From: Anthoceros angustus
Taxonomy: Eukaryota > Streptophyta > Anthocerotopsida > Anthocerotales > Anthocerotaceae
DNA: 64,000 nucleotides
Direction: 5' to 3'
Assembly: GCA_010909165.1 (NCBI GenBank)
Contig: VJWM01000063.1
Span: 1,426,001 to 1,490,000, forward strand
In this document: positions 30,984-43,110 of the stretch, piece after piece
Position numbering within the stretch: position 1 is the stretch's first letter
How the letters are laid out: each line of letters opens with the position of its first letter
Notes under the pieces: model-generated
The model's input: the letters and a program-made list of their open reading frames with translations, nothing else
Databases searched by the model: none
Told to the model about the DNA's origin: nothing
Translations under genes and position numbers: made by a program

Positions 30984-32916
30984 TTAATAACTGGCCACCA
31001 AAAACATCCAAGTACCTCCGGCTAAACAATCACTACCTTCATTATCATAAAAGATTTTGTAGTCATATTGTTGAGGATCCGTTGTTAAGAAGTATAGGCC
31101 TTTTGCATCACGTGGGATGAGATTATTATGCCCATCGGCCACTATAGTGTGCATTGCAGCCATGTGGGCTGGTACATCATTTACTCCACATGTTGCTGGT
31201 CCCGTGGCCGTCGAACCAAATCGTCCATTCCCCATCACTACGTGTGACTGTGGACTTCCCATTAGTGTTTCACCTCCCCATTGCATTTCAGTAGCAAGCC
31301 CATCTCGCAAAAGACCTTCAGATAGATATTATTTGGCCAATAACCTCGCTATGCCCTCGATATACTGACCACACATCCGCATGGCACTAGCTGTATCACA
31401 AATCAACCCAATTTGTAAATAGGGTGAATGAACTTGCCACATTGGACAAATACATTAAAAACTATTCAAAGCTCTTGAAATAAAGAAGAATAGAATGATA
31501 TAGTTATATATCACGATACCTTGTTAATGCCAAGAGCATGCTTGTGCCATCATAATTACCGACAAAACCACCACCAAGGACATAGGTTGCATCGGTTTGA
31601 ATAAATCCGAGGCATTGTAGATTGAAGCATCCTGTTGTTTGATAATTATCTCGTATTAACACACAACACTTTATATTAGCTACTGAAGTTTGAACTAACA
31701 TGCATTACTAGTGAAGGAATGTTGCTTTCCATAGGAATCACTTCTTGTCCAATAAATAAACAAATGAGGTTGTGCATCCGAAAACATTAATGGTTCCACC
31801 TATTTTTGAAGAAACAAGAAATTTCAAATGTTAGGTGCCTTCCACCAAAACGTTATTATATTTTCTTGGATTATAAAACTCTTTTGAGATTTGATTGATA
31901 TGTTTATAATACTATAACATAAAGCAACATACTTACAATCCACCCACTTGACGTATTACGGTTATTGCACGATGCTATAACCCAAATTTGCGAGATTGTA
32001 CCATCTTGGTTTGTCATATCGCCTGAGGATTCCAAAGACTAATCTGGCGTTCCACCTCCATTCCACTTTCCGGACTTGAAGCAACGACATCGCATTTTAT
32101 ATCTACATATGTTAATGAATCTTGCATGCTTGTGTACGTGTTAACAATAGCTTCATGCTTGCTACATTGATCTATCTAGTTCTCATTATCATGAGGACTT
32201 CATGGTTTGAATTACATGATGCGTGACCGATTGAACTTGGCCTAGAGCTCTTTTTGCGGCCGTATTTACTTTGTGCACGTTATCTCCTTTGCTTGCACGT
32301 AGAATAGGTATAGTACCTTCCGGACACGAACCAACTTCATGTTGATAGGTACGCCGACACGTATTGCGATAACATAGTTGTGATTCGCCTTTTGAGTTGA
32401 TGTTGATGGTTTCTACGTAGTACGTGGAGCTAGTTTAGATCTTGAGCATCAAATGAAGACAAAGTATGCTAATGTTATAGTTACATCTTGAAATGAAAGC
32501 CATAACGAAAGCACACTTACTTGAATCACATGATCCTTAAAGCGTGGATCTCGTAGTGTTAGTTGGTGCTCAATCTTCACGCAATCTACTATCGAACCAT
32601 CCGTTTGGAATCAATTCAAACATAAAAATAGCGAGTCGATTTAAGATACTAATGCAAAGAATGGTCAAGCCTAAAAAAAAACCTTAGAACCTTTAGTTAA
32701 TATGAATAAAAATTCCCAATCAACAAGAATTGGGGAATCGATTTAAAATCTCACAAATTAAAGGAAAGTAAAAACATACGTTGTGTGTTTGGACAAATGG
32801 CAATGTACCATCTTTTGAAATAAAAGCTTTCCTTTGTGCCTCAACCAACGTTTTGCTTCCATAGCTAAAAGGAACAAGAAGCTTGCCAATAGTAGGATTA
32901 GCCAAGTGTTAGACAT
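30984..32916 (-). CDS. Neprosin-family (DUF239) secreted protease gene, unit 1
   Basis: Approximate exons on the minus strand: 32916-32780 (signal peptide MSNTWLILLLASFLFLLAME), 32606-32521 (DGSIVDCVKIEHQLTLRDPR), 32429-32216 (SQLCYRNTCRRTYQHEVGSC, PEGTIPILRASKG), 32161-31937 (ESGMEVERQISLWNPQ, GTISQIWVIASCNN), 31797-31709 (VEPLMFSDAQPHLFIYWTRS), 31632-31519 (CFNLQCLGFIQTDATYVLGG) and last exon(s) to 30984 (EMQWGGETLMGSP, DYKIFYDNEGSDCLAGGTW). The order activation peptide then DUF239 domain with the PEGTIPI and WGGE motifs identifies the neprosin family, secreted glutamic peptidases. In this unit the frame slips after the signal peptide (one base missing in AAAACG) and the exon 3 donor GGTACTTAC is altered. 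Exact joins cannot be fixed because variable sites fall on them. Confidence 0.8.
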
Positions 32917-33028
32917 GGTGTCGGAACTAGTCTTCACTAGGAAGTCTCACGAAAAGGAGCTTGAACATGAACTTGTAGCTAATTTAGAACAACTTTAACT
33001 CGACAATAATGTGAATAAGAGTGAAGCA

Positions 33029-33047
33029 CACACACACATATATAGAC
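33029..33047 (-). promoter_or_regulatory. (CA)n tract and TATA box of the neprosin gene, unit 1
   Basis: The minus strand reads GGTCTATATATGTGTGTGTG, placing a TATATA word about 125 bp upstream of the ATG at 32916. The CA tract beside it varies in length between units. Confidence 0.6.
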
Positions 33048-33134
33048 CATATCTAAAATTATTTCTTGAACTTATCTCTTGGTATACAATTGATCTTGAT
33101 ACATATATGTACACATGCATGTATGCGCCCGCAG

Positions 33135-33640
33135 ATTGCTGAATTAGTTATGGATACAGGGAAAATGCCCATGCGCAGTAGAAGCCCTGGCCTAATTTTT
33201 CTCTTAAGCTTCGAATGGGGCGCAGCTCTTGCGACTAAGCTGTTTGCAATTCAGCTAATATTGTGAAGCGCTTTTCCGGCTTACAAGTTTGGTGATAAAA
33301 CACTACCCAAAAGTTTTAGTGTTTGAAGTTTGCCAAGGCATCATGAGCTCTGTCATATCCAAAGGTCCTTACCCAAGCCTGCTACTATTTCTATAGACTA
33401 TCTGCATGTTGGGCTTCCCTATTTTGATCATTGGCACGATCCTTTGCGGACATCATCATACTAATAGCTACCAATATTTTACATTACATCATGGTGTTGC
33501 AACGGATGTACATCCTCATGCCATATGTGAGCTTCCAAGAAAATCTCGTTACCCTTATGACTCTTTTGAAGGTAAGCAATAGCTATGCTCTCCGGCCGAC
33601 AATGTGGCGCATCACATGATGATGTGTGTCCTTGAAATCT
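33135..33640 (+). pseudogene. MO25 fragment psiA, unit 1
   Basis: Begins GCAG|ATTGCTGAATTAG, matching the acceptor and start of MO25 exon 2 (IAELVMDTGKM against [11 protein letters not shown]). It then jumps to sequence like MO25 intron 4 (GTTTGCCAAGGCAT, TGTTGGGCTT) and directly to exon 8 (MPYVSFQENLVTLMTLLK, ending at 33571 with an intact GTAAGC donor). Exons 3 to 7 are missing. Intron sequence is retained, so it came from genomic DNA, not from mRNA. Confidence 0.8.
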
Positions 33641-34852
33641 TGGTTCAGATTTAAGCTTAGTTTCCACATTGAAGGTTTGTGTTATTTTGATAATACAGAT
33701 CTCGGCATGCATATAGTGTGATAGACGACAAAGGAAATTGGCAATGAGGTGATTTTTGCAATTCCTACCCTCAGACTCGACACTCAACACACTTGAATGC
33801 TGCAGCTGGCTCAACTGTTCTAAATAGAAAGGAATGTCGATGATGGTGGTATGATGTATCAATTTCCCATGTCCTCATTTTAAATGTCACAAACTTTCTA
33901 ACGTTATTATGGATTTGGTCATAATGAGTCTTCATGTTGTAGAGGATTTGTTTGGGCATAAACACAAATCTTTTATGGCCTCTCATGGTTAGATGTAAGC
34001 CCTAAAGGACTAATCTACTCAAATTGAGTGGTTGTCATGCGTTTTGGGCCTGTGTTTTTCCACATCCATTTTTACGGACCTTTGAGCATATGTGCCTCGC
34101 AATGTGGAGAACATGTAGATTTTTAGAGCGGACAAACGAACACCATCTCCATGCCCAACGGTGAGCTTGAAGGGAGATTCTGAAGATGCGAGTGGAACAA
34201 AGCCGGTACATGCCGGTGAGGGCCCAGCCATCACAATGGCCCTCTTCTTGAGCCGCCCAGCTAGAGCCCTCGCTAGACCGTGGTCGATAAGGCCTCAACA
34301 AGTGACGCACGGCAATATCCGTACGGGTGCGTGTTGCCAGTTGTTTAGGTCTGATCCTGATGTGTTTTTAGAAATGGAGGTCACCGGCATAGCTTAGTAG
34401 GACTAGCCCAATTTTTTCTTTGGAAAATGTGATGGCCATAGTCTTGACTTCCAATTGTGCTCATTTTTTGTGACAATGTCCATGGCCTTGCTAAGAATTC
34501 GAATCCGTGATGAAGTTTGCTCAACCCAAGTCCTTGTCATTCTGCGGCCACAAGTGAAGATGCTCGCCTGTGGCCTTGTGACCTTGAAGGGTCAAAGGGC
34601 ATTGGAAATTTGTGGAAATGTCATATAAGGCATTGCCTTGTTTCAAAAGAGATGAGCGTATACATGCAAGCATGCCGTGGTCATTGTGAGAGTGAGACCA
34701 GGTAAACAGATTTTTTAAAAATAAAATATACATAAATACATGATATTCACCACGAATGAAAATGGACTTCGCCCTTTAGGAGTTGAATTCAAGCCTGCAT
34801 GCCAAAGAGCATTTCAGTTCGTGAACATTCAAAGCCCGGCCGCACAATCTTC
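33641..34852. other. Unassigned unit segment between psiA and gene C (unit 1)
   Basis: Conserved in all units, with plus-strand islands (HAYSV.GDKEIGNEVILQFL, FEHMC..CGEHVDFLERT, STQVLVIL...GQRALEICGN when read across units) preceded by AG-like acceptors. They might be exons of an unknown gene. No family is recognised and no continuous model could be built. Confidence 0.35.
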
Positions 34853-36076
34853 CTAAGTACGTTGTCGGAGAAATGGGATCACAAAGAATGCAACGACGAT
34901 TGCGATTGTAGAAGCATAAGGAGCCAAAGCAAAGATTCGAGTTGCCGAGGCAACGAAGATGCGGAGATTGCAAACATCGGCATCCAGCGCCCATCGGTCC
35001 CCGAGCTCATCGGCCTTGCGACCGAACTGGTAGGTGGGAGAAATACTGTTCCACAAGGTGACATCGGGAATAGAATCACGCATGACAAGCATGGTCGTGA
35101 GTTTTGATCCAAGAAAATCTTGGCGATGCGTGTCCTGGCTGATCAAACCGAAGGTGATTTCACCCGGGGCACCCACCGGTATGGTGCTAGACTTGATGGA
35201 AAGGAGGTCTTGCTCGGGTTGGATCCACCAAACCGATCTTTGCATTGATTCAGACGATGTTGTGAGAACCAGCATTGATAAAGCTCAAGAACTACCACCG
35301 GTTTGGCCTCCAATCGGCGAACAACATTTGGTTGGATGTGGGATTGCTTGGGATCCGCAGGTGAATCGATAAGGTGATTGTGAAGTCGGTGTCGCATAAG
35401 CGCCGCCCGCCAAGTTGGGGTAGCCCAACTTCCGGATATGGGCGTAGCATGACGCGCTGCCCTCGCCGATGTCGTTGTCATGTGCTAGAGAGACCGTGGA
35501 ACCCACAAGGACGGTGCTGCCCACTTTGTTGTAAAGGCGTCGTTGTAGGTGTTGTCAACGACTAGTGCGCCCACTCCGTGGTCGTGTTCAAGTCGATGCA
35601 TTACCACTTCTATCCCATGTTGGAATGGCTAGCTTGCCAATGCCACGCAATACCGAGGCCCAGCCCTTGTAACTTCCAGTGGATGAAGAAACGTAGCAAG
35701 CACAAGGCAAAATTTCAAAGGTCTAAGTGCTATGCCCGTAAAACATCTCTCATCCCACGATGGTGAGACCATTATTGAAGCATTTGTTATGCTCTACAAT
35801 GAAAATGATGCTGAACGTTGAATGAGGACATTTTAAGATTGATACATTATCGGACCACGATCATCCAAATTCCATAAATTTTAATATAGAACATTCGACC
35901 CACTCGCAACATTCAAGTGCAACTCGATTTTCGGAAACATTCAAGCACTGCAATCTTGCCCATCCAGGTCCATAGACGGGCGCATAGGATCCTTGTGTGA
36001 TGCTCCTCACTTTTTCATAGAGAAAGCAGTCTTGTGCACACGGCACAAAGGGCCACTTGCCCAACAAAATGTCCAT
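34853..36076 (-). pseudogene. Unrecognised 'gene C', unit 1
   Basis: Minus strand: a possible start MDILLGKWPFVPC at 36076, then YNKVGSTVLVGSTVSLAHDN, SPADPKQSHIQPNVV, LSFINAGSHNIV, DLLSIKSSTIPVG, LDQKLTTMLVMRDSIPDVTL, FGRKADELG, WALDADVCNLRIFVASATRI and a hydrophobic YASTIAIVVAFFVIPF before the stop at 34853. The series is shared by all units and, more distantly, by 20445-21065. Several frame changes are required. I do not recognise the family; a C-terminal membrane anchor is an inference. Confidence 0.5.
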
Positions 36077-36154
36077 ACATTTGCAACATTATGAATCTAG
36101 CTTTCAGCTCTAGTATCAAGCTTTGTCATGCTTAATCCATTGTGTCGATTCTTA

Positions 36155-36800
36155 CTAGAGGGAGGAGAAGGTGCGGATTGTGCTTGTATGAACACATTAT
36201 TCTTTGTGGGGAAGCATTTTAATGCAAGCCAAGCGCCACCATTCAGAGGGTCTCTACATGTTGGGCTTCTCTATTTTGATCGTTGGCATGCTTCTTTCCG
36301 GATAGCATACCGGATAGCTACTAGTGTTACATCGACATCATGGTGTTTCACGTCAGTGTTACAAAATGATGCGATATGTGAGCTCACAAGAAAATCTTAT
36401 GACTCATTTTCAAGGTAAGAGATAGTCTCGCTCTTGGGGTGACTATGTCCCCATATTGTTACACCGACGTGTTGTCCTTGAGATCCTAGTTCTTATCTTC
36501 TTTATATCTAAGTTTTGTGTTACTCGGTTGATTGTAACTACAGGATGCAAGTAAAAACATTCAAGTTGAAGCTTTCTGTTTTAAGGTTTAGCTTTAATTT
36601 TCCGTTTCTTTCTTTTACTTCCAAGCATATGTTGCAGGCCATTTGGTGGCTTAACTCACGTTCATACTCAAAGGCTTCAGGTGTTTGTTGCAAATGCCAG
36701 AAAGCCTGCAGACATTGTGAGCACCGCTGTGGTATGTCGCACCTTGTAAGCTGTTGCGGCTTAATTTTGGTAATAAAAAATAAATCGAACATTGGGGGAT
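36155..36800 (+). pseudogene. MO25 fragment psiB, unit 1/2 junction
   Basis: Starts with GAGGGAGGAGAAGGTGCGGA, the end of MO25 exon 1 plus its donor. It passes to intron-4-like sequence (CATGTTGGGCTTC, GATCGTTGGCATGCTTC), then exon 8 (ATGCGATATGTGAGCTCACA), exon 9 after TTGTAACTACAG and exon 10 (VFVANARKPADIV). Exons 2 to 7 are missing. Its deletion pattern differs from psiA, so the two fragments are independent derivatives of a MO25 gene. Confidence 0.8.
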
Positions 36801-37416
36801 TTTGCAAGGTTCTAATTCCCCTTGAAAATATGTCTTCATCGGGCATGAACTAGCTCAGCGTCATGGTGTTTTTGGTGTTTTATTTAAAAGTTGACTCACA
36901 AAGTTTCTATAGACCGGTTAATCGAAGTTAGAGGACAAAAGCCCTCCAAGGAATCATCCGTTCAAGTGCGCAAGATATCCTCTACGTGATCATATGGTGC
37001 GAAACTTGCTTTCAATTAAGTTTAGACAAGAATGAACCTGTAACTTGAAGGAGAAGTTTTGAAAAATAGATTTGTCTACAAGAAATCCAACGTTTATGTG
37101 TGTTAAAGTGTAAGCAAGTTGTACACAAGTTTCATCTCAAACGAATGTATGGATGTATTTATTTATTTGGCCTACTATATTTTTTGTTAGGATAAATAAA
37201 ATAGATCAATCATAATTTATGATAGAAACTAGAAATACATCTACTCGTCAAGTATCGGTTTTGATGATGTATATGAAAAGGCTAGAGCTTTGTCACCAAA
37301 TTACGTTGATTTAAAATCAAACAAATCGACATTACAACATTACTTTTTGTAAGCCCAAACAGCTGGATGCAAATTAAGAAAAATAGCCCCTTTCTTGAGG
37401 ATTACGGATAATCTGG
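36801..37416. other. Unit spacer, units 2-6 (representative)
   Basis: Same content as 30341-30983. The equivalents lie at about 43110-43726, 49400-50009, 55620-56215 and 61850-62480. The segments between psiA and gene C of units 2-5 (about 40030-41227, 46330-47524, 52600-53775, 58830-60002) correspond to 33641-34852. No gene is recognised in either. Confidence 0.35.
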
Positions 37417-39319
37417 TTAATAACCAGGCCACCAAAAACATCCAAGTACCTCCGCTAAACAATCACTACCTTCATTATCATAAAAGATTTTGTAGTCATA
37501 TTGTTGAGGATCCGTTGTTAAGAAGTATAGGCCTTTTGCATCACGTGGGATGAGATTATTATGCCCATCGGCCACTATAGTGTGCATTGACCATGTGGGC
37601 TGGTACATCATTTACTCCACATGCTTTGGTCCGTGTGAACCAAATCGTCCATTCCCCATCACTACGTGTGTTGTGGACTTCCCATTAGTGTTTCACCTCC
37701 CATTGCATTTCGTTCAAGCATCTGCAAAAGACCTTCAGATAGATATTATTTGGCCAATAACCTACAGCTATGCCCTCGATATACTGATCCTGCGGTGGCA
37801 CTAGCTCATATCACAAATCAACCCAATTTGTAAATAGGGTGAATGAACTTGCCACATTGGACAAATACATTAAAAACTATTCAAAGCTCTTGAAATAAAG
37901 AAGAATAGAATGATATAGTTATATATCACGATACCTTGTTAATGCCAAGAGCATGCTTGTGCCATCATAATTACCGACAAAACCACCACCAAGGACATAG
38001 GTTGCATCGGTTTGAATAAATCCAGGCATTGTAGATTGAAGCATCCTGTTGTTTGATAATTATCTGAACTTAACACAACACTTTATATTAGCTACGAAGT
38101 TTGAACTAACATGCATTACTAGTGAAGGAATGTTGCTTCCATAGGAATCACTTCATCCAATAAATAAACAAATGAGGTTGTGCATCCGAAAACATTAATG
38201 GTTCCACCTATTTTTGAAGAAACAAGAAATTTCAAATGTTAGGTGCCTTCCACCAAAACGTTATTATATTTCTTGGATTATAAAACTCTTTTGAGATTTG
38301 ATTGATATGTTTATAATACTATAACATAAAGCAACATACTTACAATCCACCACTTCACCACGGTTATTATTGCCTCGATGCTATAACCCAAATTTGCGAG
38401 ATTGTACCATCTTGGTTTGTCATATCGACGAGGATTCCAAAGACTAATCACGTTCCACCTCCATTCCACTTTCCCGGACTTGAAGCAACGACATATCGCA
38501 TTTTATATCTACATATGTTAATGAATCTTGCATGCTTGTGTATGCGTATTTAACAATAGCTTCATGCTTGCTACATTGATCTATCTAGTTCTCATTATCA
38601 TGAGGACTTCATGGTTTGAGGTACTTACATGATGCGTGACCGATTGAACTTGGCCTAGAGCTCTTTTTGCGGCTTCGTATTTACTTTGTGCACGTTATCT
38701 CCTTTGCTTGCACGTAGAATAGGTATAGTACCTTCCGGACACGAACCAACTTCATGTTGATAGGCGTCTTGCGATGTATGGTTGTGATTCGCCTTTTGAG
38801 TTGATGTTGATGGTTTCTACGTACGTGGAGCTATTTTAGATCTTGAGCATCAAATGAAGACAAAGTATGCTAATGTTATAGTTACATGTTTGAAATGAAA
38901 GCCATAACGAAAGCACACTTACTTGAATCACATGATCCTTAAAGCGTGGATCTCGTAGTGTTAGTTGGTGCTCAATCTTCACGCAATCTACTATCGAACC
39001 ATCTAGCTGGAATCAATTCAAACATAAAAATAGCGAGTCGGTTTAAGATACTAATGCAAAGAATGGTCAAGCCTAAAAAAAAACCTTAGAACCTTTAGTT
39101 AATATGAATAAAAATTCCCAATCAACAAGAATTGGGGAATCGATTTAAAATCTCACAAATTAAAGGAAAGTAAAAACATACGTTGTGTGTTTGGACAAAT
39201 GGCAATGTACCATCTTTTGAAATAAAAGCTTTCCTTTGTGCCTCAACCAACGCTTTTGCTTCCATAGCTAAAAGGAACAAGAAGCTTGCCAATAGTAGGA
39301 TTAGCCAAGTGTTAGACAT
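37417..39319 (-). CDS. Neprosin-family gene, unit 2 (best-preserved signal peptide)
   Basis: Same exon order as unit 1. Here the first exon is uninterrupted: a hydrophobic signal peptide ending LLAMEAKA, then LVEAQRKAFISKDGTLPFVQ up to a GTATGT donor near 39183. Exon 3 is damaged at the variable site near 38763 (GGCGTCTTGCGATG). The last exon slips one base at CCTCCGCTAAAC, turning CLAGGTW into CLAEVLG. If those two sites are miscalls, this would be a complete secreted neprosin-like protein. Confidence 0.8.
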
Positions 39320-39428
39320 GGTGTGAACTAGTCTTCACTAGGAAGTCTCACAAAGAAAAGGAGCTTGAACATGAACTTGTAGCTAATTTAGAACAACTTT
39401 AACTCGGACAATAATGTGAATAAGAGTG

Positions 39429-39453
39429 AAGCACACACACACACATATATAGA
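39429..39453 (-). promoter_or_regulatory. (CA)n tract and TATA box of the neprosin gene, unit 2
   Basis: TATATATGTGTGTGTGTG on the minus strand, about 125-135 bp upstream of the ATG at 39319. Confidence 0.6.
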
Positions 39454-39538
39454 CCATATCTAAAATTATTTCTTGAACTTATCTCTTGGTATACAATTGA
39501 TCTTGATACATATATGTACACATGCATGTATGCCCTTG

Positions 39539-40030
39539 ATTCTTGAATTAGTTATGGATACAGGAAAATGCCCATGCGTGATAGAAGCCAGCCTGATTTT
39601 TCTCTTAAGCAGAATGGGCGACTCTTGCGACTAATTTGTTGCAATTCATTAATATTGTGAAGCGCTTTTCCGCTTACAAGTTTGGTGATAAAACACTACC
39701 CAAAAGTTTTAGTGTTTGAAGTTTGCCAAGGCATCATGAGCTCTGTCATATCCAAAGGTCCTTACCCAAGCCTGCTACCATTTCTATAGACTATCTCGCA
39801 TGTTGGGCTTCCCTATTTTGATCATTGGCACGATCCTTTGCGGACATCATACGCTAATAGCTACCAATATTTTACATTACATCATGGTGTTTTGTATGTA
39901 CATTCTCATGCCATATGTGAGCTTCCAAGAAAATCTCGTTACCCTTATGACCCTTTTTGAAGGTAAGCAATAGCTATGCTCTCCGGCCGACAATGTGCGA
40001 ACTGATGATGTGTGTCCTTGAAATCTTAGT
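39539..40030 (+). pseudogene. MO25 fragment psiA, unit 2
   Basis: Same chimeric order as in unit 1 (exon 2 start, intron-4-like, exon 8 with donor at 39963). The acceptor word is lost (CCTTGATTCTTGAATTAG), and an extra T lies in CCCTTTTTGAAGG. Confidence 0.75.
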
Positions 40031-41227
40031 TCAGATTTAAGCTTAGTTTCCACATTGAAGGTTTGTGTTATTTTGATAATACAAGTATCTCGGCATGCAT
40101 ATAGTGTGATGACGACAAAGGAAATTGGCAATGAGGTGATTTTGCAATTCCTACCTCGGACTCGACACTCAACACACTTGAATGCTGCGGTGGCTCAACT
40201 TCTCAATTGGAATGGAATGTCGATGATGGTGGTATGATGTATCAATTTCCCATGTCCTCATTTTAAATGTCACAAACTTTCTAACGTTATTATGGATTTG
40301 GTCATAATGAGTCTTCATGTTGTAGAGGATTTGTTTGGGCATAAACACAAATCTTTATGACGGTCTCACTGTTGGTTAGATGTAAGCCCTAAAGGACGAA
40401 TCTACTCAAATTGAGTGGTTATGCATGCGTTTTGGGCCTGTGTTTTTCCACATCCATTTTTACGTGGACCTTTGAGCATATGTGCCTCGGCAATGTGGAG
40501 AACATGTAGATTTTTAGAGCGGACAAAGCGAACACCATCTCCATGCCCAGGTGAGCTTGAAGGGAGATTCTGAAGATGCGTGGAACAAAGCCGGTACATG
40601 CGTGGAGGGCCCGGCCATCACAATGGCCCCTCTTCTTGAGCCTAGCTAGAGCCCTCGCTAGACCGTGGTCGATAAGGCCTCAACAACGTGACGCACGGCA
40701 ATATCCGGTCGTCGAGTGCGTGTTGCCGGTTGTTTAGGTCGATCGATGTGTTTTTAGAAATGGAGGTCACCGCATAGCTTAGTAGGACTAGCCCAATTTT
40801 TCTTTGGAAAATGTGATGGCCATGCTCTTGACTTTCAATTGTGCTCATTTTTGTGACAATGTCCATGGCCTTGCTAAGAATTCAATCCGTGATGAAGTTT
40901 GCTCAACCCAAGTCCTTGTCATTCTGCGCCACAAGTGAGGATGCTGCTTTGGCCTTGTGACCTGAAGGGTCAAAGGGCATTGGAAATTTGTGGAAATGTC
41001 ATATAAGGCATTGCCTTGTTTCAAAAGAGATGAGCGTATACATGCAAGCGTACCGGTGGTCATTGTGAGAGTGAGACCAGTAAATGATTTTTTAAAAATA
41101 AAATATACATAAATACATGATATTCACCGAATGCGGAAAATGGACTTAGTCCTTTAGGAGTTGAATTCAAGCCGCATGCCAAAGAGCATTTCAGTTCGTG
41201 AACATTCAAAGCCGGTGCACAATCTTC

Positions 41228-42411
41228 CTAAGTACGTTGTCGATGAGAAATGGGATCACAAAGAATGCAACGATTGCGATTGTAGAAGCATAAGGAGCCA
41301 AAGCAAAGATTCGAGTTGCCGAGGCAACGAAGATGCGGAGATTGCAAACATCGGCATCCGGCCACGGTCCCGAGCTCATCGGCCTTGCGACCAACCGTAG
41401 GTGGAGAAATCATTCCACAAGGTGACATCGGAATAGAATCACGCGCGGCAAGCATGGTCGTGAGTTTTGATCCAAGAAAATCTTGGCGGCGTGTTCGATC
41501 AAGCGAAGGGTGACTTGACCCGTGCACCCACCGGTATGGTGCTAGACTTGATGGAAAGGAGGTCTTGCTCGGGTTGGATCCACCAAACGGATCATGATTG
41601 ACCGATGTTGTGAGAACCAGCATTGATAAAGCTCAAGAACTACCGGTTTGGCCTCCAATCGGAACAACATTTGGTTGGATGTGGGATTGCTTGGGATCCG
41701 CAGGTGAATCAAGGTGATTGTGAATGGTGTATTACACCGACAAGTTGGGGTAGCCCAACTCCGGATATGGGCGTAGCATGATGCGCGGCCCCTCGCTGCC
41801 GATGTCGTTGTCATGTGCTAGAGAGACCGTGGAACCCTGGACGGTGATGCTGCCCACTTTGTTGTAAAGACGCGTGCTGTAGGTGTTGTCAACGACTAGT
41901 GCGCCACTCGTGCGTGTTCAAGTCGATGCATTACCACTTCTATCCCATGTTGGAATGGCTAGCTTGCCAATGCCACGCAATACCCGAGGCCCACCAGCCC
42001 CTTGTAACTTCCAGTGGATGAAGAAACGTAGCAAGCACAAGGCAAAATTTCAAAGGTCTAAGTGCTATGCCCGTAAAACATCTCTCATCCCACGATGGTG
42101 AGACCATTATTGAAGCATTTGTTATGCTCTAGTGAGAAAATGATGCTCAGAACGTTAATGAGGACATTTTAAGATTGATACATTATCGACCACGATCATC
42201 CAAATTCCATAAATTTTAATATAGAACATTCGACCCACTCGCAACATTCAAGTGCAACTCAGATTTTGCGGAAACATTCAAGCACAAGCAATCTTGCCCA
42301 TCCAGGTCCATAGATAGCGCATAGGATCCTTGTGTGATGCTCCTCACTTTTTCATAGAAAGCAGTCTTGTGCACACGGCACAAAGGGCCACTTGCCCAAC
42401 AAAATGTCCAT
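41228..42411 (-). pseudogene. Unrecognised 'gene C', unit 2
   Basis: Homolog of 34853-36076, slightly shorter through losses at CG-rich sites (for example around 41370-41400 and 41490-41520). The hydrophobic C-terminal segment is preserved but frame-broken. Confidence 0.45.
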
Positions 42412-42489
42412 ACATTTGCAACATTATGAATCTAGCTTTCAGCTCTAGTATCAAGCTTTGTCATGCTTAATCCATTGTGTCCGATTCTT

Positions 42490-43110
42490 ACTAGAGGGGA
42501 GGAGAAGGTGCGGATTGTGCTTGTATGAACACATTGTCGTGGGATGCATTTTAATGCAAGCAAGCGCCACCATTCTAGGGTCTCTACATGTTGGGCTTCT
42601 CTATTTTGATCGTTGGCATGCTTCTTTCCGGATAGCATATCCGATAGCTACTAGTGTTACATCGACATCATGGTGTTTCACGGTCCGGTGTTACAAAATG
42701 ATGATGCGATATGTGAGCTCACAAGAAAATCTTATGACTCATTTTCAAGGTAAGAGATAGTCGCTCTTGGTCCCTATCACATATTATTACGACGTGTTGT
42801 CCTTGAGATCCTAGTTCTTATCTTCTTTATATCTAAGTTTTGTGTTACTCGGTTGATTGTAACTGAGGATGCAAGCAAAACATTCAAGTTGAAGCTTTCC
42901 TGTTTTAAGGTTTAGCTTTAATTTTCCGTTTCTTTCTTTTACTTCCAAGCATATGTTGCAGGCCATTTGGTGGCTTAACTCACGCTCATACTCAAAGGCT
43001 TGGTGTTTGTTGCAAATGCTAGTAAGCTGCAGACATTGTGAGCAATCACCTGTGGTATGTCGCACCTTGTAAGCTGCGGCTTAATTTTGGTAATAAAAAT
43101 AAATCGAACA
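42490..43110 (+). pseudogene. MO25 fragment psiB, unit 2/3 junction
   Basis: Exon 1 end, intron-4-like sequence, exon 8 (preceded by GATGATGCGATATG as in the true gene), exon 9 and exon 10. The exon 9 acceptor reads AACTGAGGATGC instead of AACTACAGGATGC. Confidence 0.75.

Noticed and set aside
31504-31701. Dirigent-like or other secreted protein family for the minus-strand array gene
   Set aside because: CFNLQCLGFIQTD, PEGTIPI, DGSIVDCV and WGGE in this order fit the neprosin (DUF239) architecture better.
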